Assembly (NCBI RefSeq): GCF_041146795.1
Contig: NC_135177.1
Coordinates: 18,365,560-18,429,559 of the forward strand
DNA: 64,000 bases
Direction: 5' to 3'
Origin: Maylandia zebra
Taxonomy: Eukaryota > Chordata > Actinopteri > Cichliformes > Cichlidae
Shown: piece by piece, positions 46,901 to 57,810 of the stretch
Layout: every line of letters starts with the position of its first letter
Position numbering within the stretch: position 1 is the stretch's first letter
The notes under the pieces: model-generated
Database searches by the model: none
Told to the model about the DNA's origin: nothing
What the model saw: the letters and a program-made list of their open reading frames with translations, nothing else
Translations under genes and position numbers: made by a program

Positions 46901-46988
46901 TTGAATCGAATCGTGGATCGAATCGATTCGGGACCTTGTGAATCGGAATCGAATCGATTCTAGAAATCAGTGACGATTCCCAGCCCTA
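43932..46988 (+). mobile_element. Complete autonomous-looking hAT element, 3057 bp
   Basis: Termini TAGGGGTGGGTTTAAAAAAT and the reverse complement of ACGATTCCCAGCCCTA are followed inward by many AATCGATTC words. The perfect 8-bp duplication ATGCGTAG lies at 43924-43931 and 46989-46996. It contains an intact three-exon transposase gene, which suggests it is the youngest layer of the nest. Confidence 0.92.
44121..46391 (+). CDS. hAT transposase, BED-finger type, intact (three exons)
   Basis: Exons 44121-45391, 45689-45839 and 45945-46391 join to 622 aa without a stop. The splice signals (AG/GTATGT, AG/AT, ATT/GTGAGT, ACAG/CGAC) keep the frame. Residues about 12-62 form a BED zinc finger (VWQHFGF, CKMCKMEVKHCGNTTNLRNH, TRHHP). 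Asp168 in ITCDSWTSR and Asp234 in VTDNAANM are candidate catalytic acids. CFAHTLNLA and RWNSTLEML are hAT signature motifs. The C-terminal dimerisation region has WWRDHEREYPLLALQAKQYL and SVPSERVFSTAGD, with candidate Glu585. The protein would bind the element ends and cut and paste the hAT in the nucleus. It sits between TIRs with a matching duplication, so it is a transposon gene rather than a domesticated ZBED gene. The start was chosen as the first ATG leading into the BED finger. Confidence 0.9.
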
Positions 46989-47572
46989 ATGCGTAGCCCC
47001 TTTTACGACACCCAGTGATGTCACATTCCTGCGTCCAGCTGTAGTAATCGTCAACAGCAGGTGTGTTCGGGGAACCGGATTAGCGAGCTCACGGTTAGCG
47101 CGATGATTTGATCTTGGATGTGTCATTTGATCTTGGATGTAGTAAGCGACGTACGAAGAACAGGCCCCAGTGCATGCTCCCGACGCAGGGAAAACCAATC
47201 CTGCAGGGGAGACCTACCTTGGCACTTGTGCAGGTGAAGCCAAAGGGAAGATATGCTTCGCCATATTTTCTAGTCTTTGGCTTAGAATGAAGTTGGTTTG
47301 AAAACATATTCAGCGATGCTTCATCTCCTGCTTTGCATTTCTGTGGGCGCCCTGTGCTAGCAGTGTCCAAGCGTTTTGTTTTTTCTTCCCCCCCCTTTTC
47401 ATACCGTGCCCCCCCTGCAATGGCTCTGCACCCCCCCTGGGGGGCGGGCCCCACACTTTGGGAAGGTCTGACTTAAATGTACTGTGTCAAAAGAAGAACA
47501 GAAACTATCATGTCATATTTTTACAAAGAGAAAAAACAGCAGCTTTATCACTTTATTTGCTGAAGTGAAGAG

Positions 47573-50500
47573 ATGAATGCTCTACAGTGGCTTTTGTTGT
47601 CCATGTGCATTTGCTCCAAAGGTATGTGTGTTCTGTATAATGTATAAATTCTTAAAATATACAGAGTTAAACAGTATGTGTTTTGTTTTTTTTATCTTAT
47701 TTAGCTGAGGAAAAAAATTTCATTATTAAGATTTTGTCCTGTGCATTGTCTTCCTCTCATTGTTTACCCTGTTTTTGTTTGTTTCTTCATCACGTTTTGC
47801 TCTCAAATTTATTGCAGTGACTCAACCTGAAGCTTCATCTTGGACTGCTGCTGTGTCATCCTCAGTGAAAGGTCTCCTTGGATCATGTGTGGTGATCCCC
47901 TGCTCTTATAACTACCCAGATCCAAAAACCAATACCACAAGCTTTACAGGGATTTGGTACAATGACAATGATCAAGTCGTCTATCATTCTGATGCATCTC
48001 AAACTCCGGGTCAGTTTCGGAATAGGACAAAGCTGCTGGGAGACCTCAGCAAGAAGAACTGTTCTCTGATGATTGATGATCTTCAACAAAGTGATGTGGG
48101 GCCTTTATATTTCCGGATTGAAATTAAAGGCTATGACCAGTACTCCTACAAAAATAACAAAGTCTCTATTTCAGTCAGTATGTAAAATAATTTATTTTAA
48201 AAATTATTGTAAGCATGTTGTGAATATTAGCATAACTATATTTGTGAAAAGATAACATCAGTAATATCCAACGGATGTTTTCACTGTTTTGTTTGCAATA
48301 AAATAGGAAATATCTCTCCATTAAATAATCCCTATGCCCAGTCACTGTTTTTAATCTATTTTACTTTTTACAGTTAAATACTTATCAAATCAATTCACTT
48401 GATCAAAATTGATAGCTGCATAAAACACAACATCAGCAGCTATACTGTTTAAGTGCATTTGTATTTCCAATACAGTACACTTACCTTCACAACTGCATTT
48501 GGTTTATGACTATAATCTTTTTTGTTAACACAGGTCAACCTGATTTATCTGTGCAAGAGGAAGTAAAGGAGGGTGAGAATGTGTCTGCATCCTGCTCCGT
48601 GTTTCACTCCTGCCCCACATATCCACCTTCTTTCATCTGGAGTCACTTTGGAGAACAGCAAAATCAAACACAGCAGCTTCATGAAGGCCAGTGGAATTCA
48701 ACATCTACTCTGACCTTTCGCCCAAACCGCTCTGATCACAACAAGCCTTTAAAATGCAGAGTAACATACCATCGAGGGCTGCACCTGGAAACATCTAAGA
48801 TACTTCAAGTAAAATGTAAGTATACTGTATCAGTTTATACTAATAGCAGATAATTCTACCAGTGCAGATAATCAAATTCGGGTGAAACGGGTGAAAACGG
48901 GTGAAAACCCGTTTTTATCAGTTATGTGAAATTGCCAGAGCAAAGCCTTATCTTCCTCCAAAAGACCTAGAAAAACCTTTTCATGCCTTCATCACCTCTG
49001 GACTGGACTACTGCAATTCTCTCTATTTGGGTCTTCAACACTCATTTCTCCATTGCTTGCAGGTAGACCAAAATGCTGCTGCACGTCTTTTAGTGTTAGA
49101 ATGTATGAACATATCACTCCAGTTTTAGCAAATTTACACTGGCTCCCTGTCTAATATCATGTTGATTTTAAGATTCTTTCACTTACTTTTAAAGTTAAAT
49201 GATATGGCGCCCAGTTATTTAAGCAAACTCCTCAACATGTATAACCCCAAAAGAGCACTGAGATCGTCTAGCCAGATGCTCTTACTACAGCCAAGGTCTC
49301 GATTGAAGCATAGAGGAGATCGGGCCTTCGCAGTTGCAGTGCCTAGACTCTGGAATAATCTGCCAGATGATATTCGTACTTCAGAGTCTATTCAGTCTTT
49401 TTAAATTGTATCTTAAAACTCACTTTTTTAGTGTTGGCTTTTAATTCAAGTTTAGTTTGAGTAGCATCACGCTTGTTTTATGTTTGTTAATGCATTTTTT
49501 TTCTATTGTTTTCTCTTGTTCTTAATTAATTGTAAAACACTTTGTTGCTTTTAAATGTGATATAGGAATACATTTTGATTTGATTTAGATTTTAAAGCTT
49601 TAATTTAAAGGTTGAGTATAAGTCAGATGTAAATGAGGGAGAATCTGTACACCTGAAGTTCTCCAGTGATGCTAACAGGATATGATAAATCCCCACTAAT
49701 TATATTTCTTGTCCTTAAAGCTGCCCCTGACATCAAGACTTCCTCAAAGTGCTCCTCTGAGAACGGCATCATAAAGTGTGACTGTATCGTAGAGTCCGAG
49801 CCTCCCAGCATGGTCTATTTTATTTTGGGTGACAGAGTCATGCAAAGCAACAAAGCAGAGAAAAATGGCTCTGTTACTATTGAGACTCTGCAGACAGACT
49901 TTGGGTCTTTCAGGCGTGTGCAGTGCCTGGCAAACAACGTGGTGGGATATGACAACATCTTGCTCTCTTTACCTGTTAATGGTAAGAAAGACTTAAGATG
50001 CACTGATCTCTCTGTTTTTACATGACAAAAACACTCATTATGGTTTCTATCTGGACAGACAACATGCAGAATATTCTTATCTCATCTGGAGCAGGTGTGA
50101 TTTTTCTGATTATTCTGATAGGAAGTGGGTTGGGAGTTGTTAAAAAATGGTAAGTTGTCATGAACATAATCATTGAAAATAAGCATTTGTTATTATTGCA
50201 TCATTTGTGAAATAATAGTCATAATTACAACCAAATGAACACCAGAATGTATGTGTGTGTGTGCATATCTATCTATCGATCGATCGATCGATGGATAGAT
50301 CGATAGATAGATATTTTAAATAAATGTATGTCTTTTTGGTTAGAGGCTGTGAAAAGTGTCAGTTTCCTTTCTCATTTAATTAAAAACATTTTACTGCCAG
50401 CAGGGGGAGATCAAGAGACACAACAACCACTAACCTGAGCAACATGATGTCAGACAGACCTGTGGAGCTCCCTCATAGTGCCCCACAAAAAAGGTTTTAA

Positions 50501-50793
50501 TTCTTCACTTCTGTTTAAAAACAAACAAATCTTACTGATGATTAAATATGATTTAAGAAGATATGCAATTAGATTTAATCTTTACCTTTTGCATTCTTTC
50601 TCCAGAAAAAACCGCTGTAACGATATCCCTTGCCCTGACATGTACAACAACCCTCCTGTCTATGGCAATGTAGGGATAAGTAATGTTTCCTTCATTAGTT
50701 CATTCATTTTGTGCATGCATGAAAAGGGGAGTGAATTAATCTTGTTTCTCTGTGCAGACTGACTGCGATGAGTCAATATACAACAATGTGTAG
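47573..50793 (+). CDS. Siglec-like receptor, copy C (three Ig domains, intact)
   Basis: Exons 47573-47621, 47818-48177, 48534-48815, 49721-49981, 50059-50149, 50404-50493, 50606-50669 and 50758-50793 join to 410 aa. Residues 1-16 are the signal peptide. The V-set domain (17-136) has Cys40, Cys45, Cys98 and the sialic-acid-type Arg116 in YFRIE. Unlike copies A and B it has Tyr instead of Cys in the V(V/I)xHSD segment. A C2 domain (137-230, CSVFHSC) and the short membrane-proximal domain (231-317, IIKCDCIVESEPPSMVYF) follow. The TM helix spans about 323-342. The tail ends [16 protein letters not shown] with ITIM-like Tyr407. Intron 3 contains a LINE fragment next to a relic Ig exon, so this copy lost the third Ig domain kept in B. 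Overall it is closest to A, but the first half of its V exon is closer to B. Confidence 0.87.
48880..49600 (+). pseudogene. LINE C-terminal fragment in intron 3 of copy C
   Basis: Plus-strand frames read HAFITSGLDYCNSLYLGLQ, QNAAARLLVLE, APSYLSKLLNMYNPKRALRS and RGDRAFAVAVPRLWNNLPDD. This is the domain after the RT in Rex1/L2-like LINEs. It ends with a tail near 49590 (TACATTTTGATTTGATTTAG), abutting the relic Ig exon. Confidence 0.7.
49607..49679 (+). pseudogene. Relic Ig-domain exon in copy C
   Basis: AGGTTGAGTATAAGTCAGAT through CACCTGAAGTTCTCCAGTGA and TGCTAAC matches the start of copy B exon 4 (about 30867-30942). The B-strand Cys codon TGC is TTC here. The sequence stops matching after GATGCTAAC, and no acceptor or donor survives. 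Confidence 0.85.
50262..50312. repeat. GATA/ATCG microsatellite, near-palindromic
   Basis: ATCTATCTATCGATCGATCG followed by GATAGATCGATAGATAGATA can fold back on itself. It lies in the TM-to-tail intron of copy C. Confidence 0.85.
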
Positions 50794-51440
50794 CGTGTGG
50801 AAAACCAGCTGCAGTCCATGTTTGTGTCTTCTGATATGAATCAAGAAAAACATCCTTCTGCAACTTAATCACATATTTCTATCATATATTTTTCACACTT
50901 TCTTTGGAAAATAGAGTAAGTAAATAGTATTTGTTAAAGTGCTCTTGTTAATCTCATCTAGAACATTTCCTTTGGCTTATCAAATTATATTGTTTAAAAA
51001 ATTACCAATAACGTATTGTAAAAATCTTTAAGTTGCTAGGTCGCAAAGGTTGCAGATTTAAAAAAATTCAATCGCAAAATTATTATTATGAAGTATATAA
51101 TATATGACATATTTTTTTTCACAAATGTGTAATTCACATTTGTACATTCTTACTGTAGGTTTGTAAAAATCTACACTAAGAATGTACTCATGTTCAAAAT
51201 TATCGCAACATATTGTCTGATTAAATTATGTGCAAACTTGTCAAATTACTAAAAATGTTTTGAAACTATGTTGTTCATTATTTATACTCAATATCATTTT
51301 TCTTTATTATTACCTTTGTTAAGAGCTGTTATGGGTTATCAAATACAACATCAGTCAAGTTATATGATATTGGTCTATCAGCACAGGTCTAGTTGAAGGA
51401 TGTTTGACCTTCATGGGGTGTGGGTATTTGTGGAGAATAA
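50794..51440. repeat. Duplicated 3' UTR and flank of copy C
   Basis: CCATGTTTGTGTCTTCTGAT and GAAAAACATCC after the stop recur after copy A (12256) and in pseudogene D (61235). GGGTTATCAAATACAACATC recurs after B and D. It marks the extent of the duplicated unit. Confidence 0.65.
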
Positions 51441-52866
51441 CTATAGATTAGTCTTGAGCATTTATGCAAAATGAAATAAAGAACAAAAAAAGTGTGTTAT
51501 TCAACCATATTTAATGTCTTACACAATCGTTTACACAGTGATGTTTTAAAATAAAAAAATTTAAAAAACTACCATCAGAATTATTCATGTATGTTTTTGC
51601 TTTATGAAGCCATGTTACACATTCTATGCTAATTTCCTTCTGTTTCCTATTACCACTGCAATATACTCACGGCCTGTTTTATATTTTGATACATGACCAA
51701 AGTTCTTGCAATTCAATTGCAACACAAGTAAGACTAATTGGTAATCAGGTCTGGATTTTGCAGGCCAGCATGCCAAGGTGAACAAATGTAGTAAATGCTG
51801 CTTTGAAAAAATGATTTTGAATATTTGATCGAGATTAGTGGAATTGCTCAGAGTTTTATTAGTTTGATCTTTCTGTTGTTAGAAATGTGTGGAAAAGGTT
51901 TAATTCAAAGACTTACAACAATCATCTGTGCCAGAGACAGCTTGCTTTCAACTCAAGTTAACACAGACCTTTATATCAAAGATATTTAAACAGACTGTGA
52001 CTCAGTAGTCAATGAAAATATTAATACTGGTCAGAAGATGGGGCTGTTAACCAAAATTTAAATATAGCAGTTCCTGAAAAGGTTCAGCAAAAAATCTGAA
52101 TTTGAAATATTGAAAAACATGAACATGCAACAATAGATAAAATGGAATATGGTTTATTCTTCATTAAACATTACAAAGCACAAAATAAAACCAAGAAAAA
52201 CATGCTCAAAAGTCACAGAGTAAAGCATGTGTGTAAAAAAAAAAGAAAGAAAAAGTGATTAATATTTGAAGTCATATGAAGGTGATGTAAACTAACGGAC
52301 ACCATCAGTCCAGAAAACAACAAACTGAAAACATCAGAAATTAACCACCACCACAACTTTCAGGAATTCAGGAAGCTGGAAATCAGAGTTAAGGGGAAGA
52401 AGAACACAATGAAGAATAGTACAAAAGGTTAAGTAAAAAAATAACATAATTCCTTTTTTGTTTACATTTTTTTCTGATATTTTCATATTCTAGATATTCT
52501 AGATATATATTTAAGCATTTTTTATTCATCTTTAGGCATAAAAAGAACATTTTAGAACTTCATTTTTTAAACATGTACTTTTTAAAGAGTTTTTTACATG
52601 TTCACTTAGGTGGACAATTTATAGTGTATAGAGTGAGACATCAATGTCCAGTGTAGTGGTTTATGTGCAAGTATACCATCGACACTGACACAAATACAAG
52701 AAAATAGCCCTTGAATAGCTGTCTACTGTAGTGACCACTATGCGTGAAACGGTTAAACATACCTGATTATATTCTGATCAGTATTAAGCAATTAAGCATA
52801 ATTGACTATCAGAAAAAAAAAATACCTAATACCATTTCTCTTATTCACAATCACGTATAATGATGG
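51440..52866. other. Intergenic, no gene recognised
   Basis: GGTCAGAAGATGGGGCTGTT (about 52029) has a counterpart after pseudogene D (about 61968), so at least part belongs to the duplicated flank. Otherwise this is AT-rich and featureless. Confidence 0.35.
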
Positions 52867-53714
52867 GTTGTGTCACGGTACTGGGTGACCCAGTTTCGTT
52901 GTATTTTGTTATTCATTTGTGTTCTAGTTTCAGTTTAGCTTATCTAGTTAATTTCTGCCATTTTAGTCCTTTGTTTTTTAGATCCTTTTGTGTCATCTGC
53001 CCCTGTAGTAAGTCTCCCTGGTTTGTGTGTCTACCTATCATGGTTCTTGCCTGTGTGGTTCTTGTTGTCCTGTTTCCTGTTTATTCTGAAAGTCTTGTTT
53101 CCATGTTCTATGTGCGTATTTCCACTGTGGTGCCATTATGGTCAATTGTGTCCGCTGTTTCTCCATGTGTGTTCACTTCCCTCTGTTACACTCAGGGGCA
53201 ATTCTAGGATCAGAGCTTTGGGGGTGCTGAGCACCCAGAGAGCTGCCCATCCTGGCAAGGTAAACTTTAGTCATCACGATGAGACTTCTTCCCCGTCTCT
53301 GTCAGTCCCTGCATCCTTAAATGTCTCCAGTTGTCCCGAGTTCCCTCTGACTGTCTCCTTGGTGCATTTAAACCCCTGTTCCTCCCTGTCCTCATCGTCT
53401 GTTGTCTTCATCTCCATTATCACTCATCATAATTGTACCCTCTCTGTGCAAGTCTGCAAATTTCTTTATTAAATCATGAGATTCTTAAATTCATCAAGTC
53501 TCTCTGTGCCTGGGTCCTACACTCCAAAAATAGAAGAGTCCTTGAAATGTACAAAATATTATTACAAAATTAGAAAAATTGAGACACCTTGGCCTCTGGT
53601 ACAATGTATACAATGTATGAAAAGATCTTTACTGCAGATACTACTATGGCTCTGCAGATTTGTTCTTTTCTTTTATCCTATGTCGCCTCACCTTGAGGTT
53701 GGTAAATCTGTCTA

Positions 53715-54047
53715 TCACATTTTGGTGGTCAAGTTTCTCAAGCATTTCTCAACTGACATCACAGCCAGGTGCTGGAGTTTGCTTTGACCCATGGTCCTTC
53801 TCAGCCAGGTATGGAGCTGACTCAAGACACTAAAAGCCCTTTCACAGCTACAGCTGCTAGCTGGGTTTGTTAGGGCAACCTGAATAACAGTTTTCAGTGT
53901 GGGGACGATCTGATTATCCAGAAGATTGTACAATGTTAACATATCTGGGATGGCACCAGCCTCATTCTTGAGCTTCAAAAAGTTTTTGGCAACCGTGACT
54001 TCCTCTGACTGAAGCTCAATATGGTAATGCAGTGCCAGGGCTGACAA
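53715..54047 (-). pseudogene. hAT transposase C-terminal dimerisation domain
   Basis: A 110-aa frame reads YNLLDNQIVPTLKTVIQVA, then NPASSCSCERAFSVLSQLHT, WLRRTMGQSKLQHLAVMSVE. This is the hATC dimerisation motif of ZMYM/TTF-type hAT proteins. The catalytic part upstream is not readable, so the gene is a remnant. Confidence 0.8.
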
Positions 54048-55252
54048 CCCAGTTTGTTTTGCAGATTCTGTACAGCAGCTTTAATATAGGGAGAACACAA
54101 CTTCCAGATTGTACGAGTAAAATTAGTTTAACAGTTTCTGTTTTGCCTGTGTCCCGAATTCGAAAATGTTGAGCAACAGAACAAACCAACAGAGGCTCAG
54201 GAGAGTGCAATCAGACAAGGAGTTTATTAAACACACGCAGGAGGAGAAGTATACAGCACCACACCAGCAAAACGTCTCCTGCTAAGAATACACGTGGAAG
54301 TGTTTTATAACATCAGGGTTCACGCCCCTTCTCGCTTCGATTACAGATCAGATACATCGATTTGCAGTAAATGGTACATCTTAAATGGCTAAAAACAGAC
54401 ACCAAAGTTCCCTTTTCTATAACACCTTCCATACATGGCAATAAATTTCAAGCCTACATGGTCCCTGAGGGCTTGTCCTCTTCTTGACGGGTCTTCTGTC
54501 ATCTGTTACCAAGTAGACTAAAATGCAGTCAGAAGCTAAATGAGTTTCAGGCCTTTGGTCTGGCAGGTTTTTGGATTATATGTGTTTGTAAGCGTGTATG
54601 TGTCTATCCTTCTATGCTCCAAGTCACCCACAATATATCGACTGAGACATCGCGCTTATCGAAGCTTGAAACCTTCAATAGACTGAGACTGAGCATCAAC
54701 TCTGAATAAAGCACAGACATGCAATGTGTGTATAAACTGACTAGGGCTGCACCTGTAAGAAAAAGGTTAATAGCAGTAAGTTTCATAAACATCTTTAATG
54801 CAATATCAATGCTGTAAGGTATATTATTAATGCAATGTTAATAATGCAGGTTATATTGTTGCAGTAAAATAATTTCTGTATCTCCACACCTGTTAGTACT
54901 CCCTGTCTGTTTTCTTACCTGGTTCTTCCTGATCTTGTACTTTCTCCTCATGTTCTCCTCTTTCCTCTCTCCCTCTTTGGACTGACAATCATACACAAAT
55001 AGATTGTATTCAATTAGATTTAAAAAAAATATATATCAAGATCACTAATAAAAAAGTCCTCTCTCACTGTACTTTCAACCAAAAGGCAAATAACCAAAGC
55101 ACATGTACAACTAATAAAGGATATAAATATTGAAACACTGATCCAACATTATCCTTTATTGACGGATCATTTGATCTTACACTTTTACCTGAATGTGGCT
55201 CCTGTTTTTGAAAAAACGTCCTCATATCCAATATGAACCTGGCTGTCTCTCT

Positions 55253-55254
<2 letters not shown>

Positions 55255-55309
<55 letters not shown>
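55255..55309. repeat. AC microsatellite
   Basis: An uninterrupted AC run of about 27 units lies within the hAT element. Confidence 0.95.
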
Positions 55310-55310
<1 letters not shown>

Positions 55311-56149
55311 CAGGAGTTATAAGGTTAATGCGCATCCAGTCAGTTAGCTAGTTAGTACCTTGGGTTCAATATCGGCACATATGATAAAATAACCAGTTTC
55401 TCTCATTATATTTCAAACAAGACAGTGGTAACAGCAGCAGGCTATGGATAATGTTAAGTTTTAGATTTTAAATAGGCTGTATAAATTTCAATGGGAGCAA
55501 CAGGACGGTCAAATATCGCTGAATTTACTACAGATTAGGACGGATTGTAGGGTAGCAAACATAGTCAGGAAACACGTTTTCAACACAGCAGGTTACCTGG
55601 GTGTAATGTTTTTCAGCTAAAAACAAACATGGTCTGACTCCTACCTAACTATATAAAGAGTAACTGAAGGTTAAATGCTGAAGCACCCCCAAAAATGGGC
55701 TAAAATCGCCCCTGGTTACACTCCTGTGTATTTAAGTCTTGTGTCTCTTACTGTTGTCAGGTCGTCTGCTTATGTTCCCCCCCTTGTAGTCACAGTCATA
55801 GTTATAGTCATAGTCACAGTTAAAATCATAGTCAAACTCATAGTCTAGTCTTAGTTGTCGGTTTTGGTTTTGTTATTCATGTATCAGCCTAAATAAAGGC
55901 TTGCTTTTGTTTTTCAACCTCAGGAACCATCAAGTTGTTCTCTAAAAGTGAACACGAACTTTTTTTTTAAGTGCTTTAAAAGTGCAAAAACCCACAGCTA
56001 CAAACATCTGACTGACACTACTACCTTCTAGGTATCCTATAGAAGATTCTCATTGCATCACTACATGCAACATGCAGCTTCTGCATGCAACAGTGATTGT
56101 AAGAGGACCACAAGGGGGCAGTACATAGCGGTGTGCAATACGTTTCAAA

Positions 56150-56300
56150 GCAGGGGCGGGTGTCCTGCAGGTTTTAGATGTGATCTGATCCAACACAGCT
56201 GATTTAAATGGCTAAATTACCTCCTCAACATGTCTTGAAGTTCTCCAGAGACCTGGTTATGTACTCATCATTTGATGCAATGGTATTTGCCTGCACATAG
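56150..56300. repeat. hAT-type MITE fragment
   Basis: GGGTGTCCTGCAGGTTTTAG, then AACATGTCTTGAAGTTCTCC and AGAGACCTGGTTATG. It is a diverged relative of 8086-8195. Confidence 0.45.
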
Positions 56301-56379
56301 AGCTTACAGTGCTGTCTGTATCATCATCATCATTCATTTCATCAGTAATAAAGCATGGATGGTATCTTTTTAATCAGAC

Positions 56380-57150
56380 TTACACTTTATTTATAAATTT
56401 GATTAAAAATAAATATGATTTACTATTAGCTAAAACATACAGATAAACTTTTGATAAATATTTGCAGCTCTGGAGGCCAGTATCCCTGAATTGGAGAGTT
56501 TGCTTCAAACCCTTGAAAAACCCCTATCTAGCCAGGCCCCTGTAGCTGATTGTAACGCTTGCTGACCCCTGGCAAGCTGTCCCAAGAAAACTGTCCCAAG
56601 CACAGGACCGCTGGGTGATGGTGATGAGGAAGCATAGTCTTAAACAGAAGCTCCAGAGGTAGCACCAACATGTTCATGTGTCTTCTCCACTCGGCGACAC
56701 ACCATCCAAGGATTAAATTCCAGTAATTGGCGATTCTGTTCTGAGATGTGAAGCTAGAAACACCAGCAACCATAGCCAATTGTCTTCCAGAGGCCAGAGC
56801 CTTCAATGCGCATATTAGAGTCAAACCACAAACTATATCACTCTTTCACAATAAATAATAACGCGCGCAAGTTGTTTCAGTGATAACAAACTATATTAAT
56901 TATAGATAATGCTGTTTATCAACAGTGAAGGCATGGATGTCAACAGATTAACACAGGTGAAACTGCCCCTGACTAGATCTTGCAGAGTGAAAAAACACAA
57001 AACAACCACTCGAGGGCCAACTGCCGAACAAAAAACACCTAATTCCATCATATTACAATAGCTATATCAAGCTATATAGTTTATGTCTTCCATATTTCCA
57101 ACCATATCCATAATCACATACTGTGTATGCTACCATTGTATGTAGTGTAT
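56380..57150. other. Unassigned intergenic stretch
   Basis: A 98-aa minus frame at 56528-56824 shows no domain, and no named repeat was recognised. Confidence 0.25.
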
Positions 57151-57164
57151 TATCTTACTTTTTT

Positions 57165-57286
57165 CATTGATTGTACTTATTTGTATTTTTGTATTTCCTT
57201 CTGATATCTGTACCTGAGCTGAGGTGACGCAAAAATGTCCCCGTTGTGGGATCAATAAAGTCTTATCTTATCTTATCTTATTGAGG
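57165..57286 (+). repeat. LINE 3' end with TTATC tail
   Basis: CCGTTGTGGGATCAATAAAG followed by repeated TTATC units is the characteristic 3' end of L2-like fish LINEs. Confidence 0.6.
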
Positions 57287-57389
57287 GAAATTTAAAACTG
57301 CTGGCTAAGGGTAAATGTAAATTCACTAAAATCCTAATTCCAAGCAGTAATGACACCTGGTTACATTAATCAGAGGACACTAAAATCAA

Positions 57390-57810
57390 TATTGAAAGGA
57401 TGACTTTGCCAAAACAATGTCGGACTCTGTAGTTTTCTCTGGTCCCCTCCCCAATTGGACCACGAATGACAAGTTTAGCTGCATGTTCTCCTTAAATTCC
57501 TGTCTGCCTGAGTGGTGTCCCACAAATGATGTGGGCTTGATAGATAATTGGGAAACTTTCTGGAGGAAACCTCCCTTATTAGGAGGGACCGCATCCATCC
57601 CATTTTGGATGGAGCAGATCTCATGTTTAGAAATCTGGCCAAATTAATCAAAACCTCCCAAACGTGACTATCCAGAGTTGGGACGAGGAAGCAGAGTTGC
57701 AGTCTTACATGCCTCTCTGCAGCTTCTCTCATCCTGTTATCCCCAGAACCCCATCCCCTTAGAGACTGTGTCAGCTCCCAAATAGACAAGAAACAAACTA
57801 AAACCCTGCA
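57390..57810 (+). pseudogene. LINE ORF1/esterase-like fragment
   Basis: One frame gives [17 protein letters not shown]. The next gives [25 protein letters not shown] and later NPIPLETVSAP. This resembles the SGNH-esterase-like segment of fish LINE ORFs (the RRDxxHP motif). A frameshift at about 57575 separates the two. Confidence 0.5.

Larger units (their letters stand above)
42564..47167 (+). mobile_element. PIF/Harbinger-type element inserted in the outer hAT
   Basis: Termini GGGCCCGTTCTTCGTACCTC and the reverse complement of CGACGTACGAAGAACAGGCCC are inverted repeats. CAG is duplicated at 42561-42563 and 47168-47170. It contains a Harbinger transposase N-terminal fragment and is itself interrupted by a hAT at 43932-46988. 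The 3-bp duplication fits the superfamily, although the sequence CAG is not the usual TWA. Confidence 0.75.
41856..47470 (-). mobile_element. Outer hAT element, 5.6 kb with insertions, 8-bp TSD
   Basis: Ends CAGTGGTTCCCAAACT and the reverse complement of CACTTTGGGAAGGTCTG are flanked by ACTTAAAT (41848-41855, 47471-47478). Most of its length is a Harbinger element (42564-47167) that carries a further hAT. The remaining outer sequence near 47200-47330 shows a minus-strand RKYGEAYLPFGFTC frame like the start of SCAND3-type hAT transposases. It lies just upstream of receptor copy C. Confidence 0.85.
53193..55714 (-). mobile_element. hAT element, 2522 bp, 8-bp TSD
   Basis: Ends CAGGGGCAATTCTAGGATC and GGGCTAAAATCGCCCCTG, with GGGGGTGCT/AGCACCCCC just inside, are flanked by GTTACACT (53185-53192, 55715-55722). 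It carries a degraded minus-strand transposase C-terminus, an internal LTR-like fragment near 53240-53520 and an AC microsatellite. Confidence 0.85.
52873..55945 (+). mobile_element. LTR-like element interrupted by a hAT
   Basis: It starts TGTCACGGTACTGGGTGACC and has T-rich, Gypsy-LTR-like wording up to 53192. After the hAT it resumes and reaches AATAAAGGCTTGC at about 55894. The right end is not sharp, and no flanking duplication was found. Confidence 0.4.

Noticed and set aside
50262..50312. Possible regulatory palindrome of ATCGATCG
   Set aside because: It is a simple GATA/ATCG microsatellite whose palindromic look follows from the repeat unit.
52860..53472. 115-aa and 160-aa hydrophobic open frames
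   Set aside because: They come from T- and C-rich LTR-like sequence and cross the hAT insertion boundary, so they cannot be one ancestral gene.
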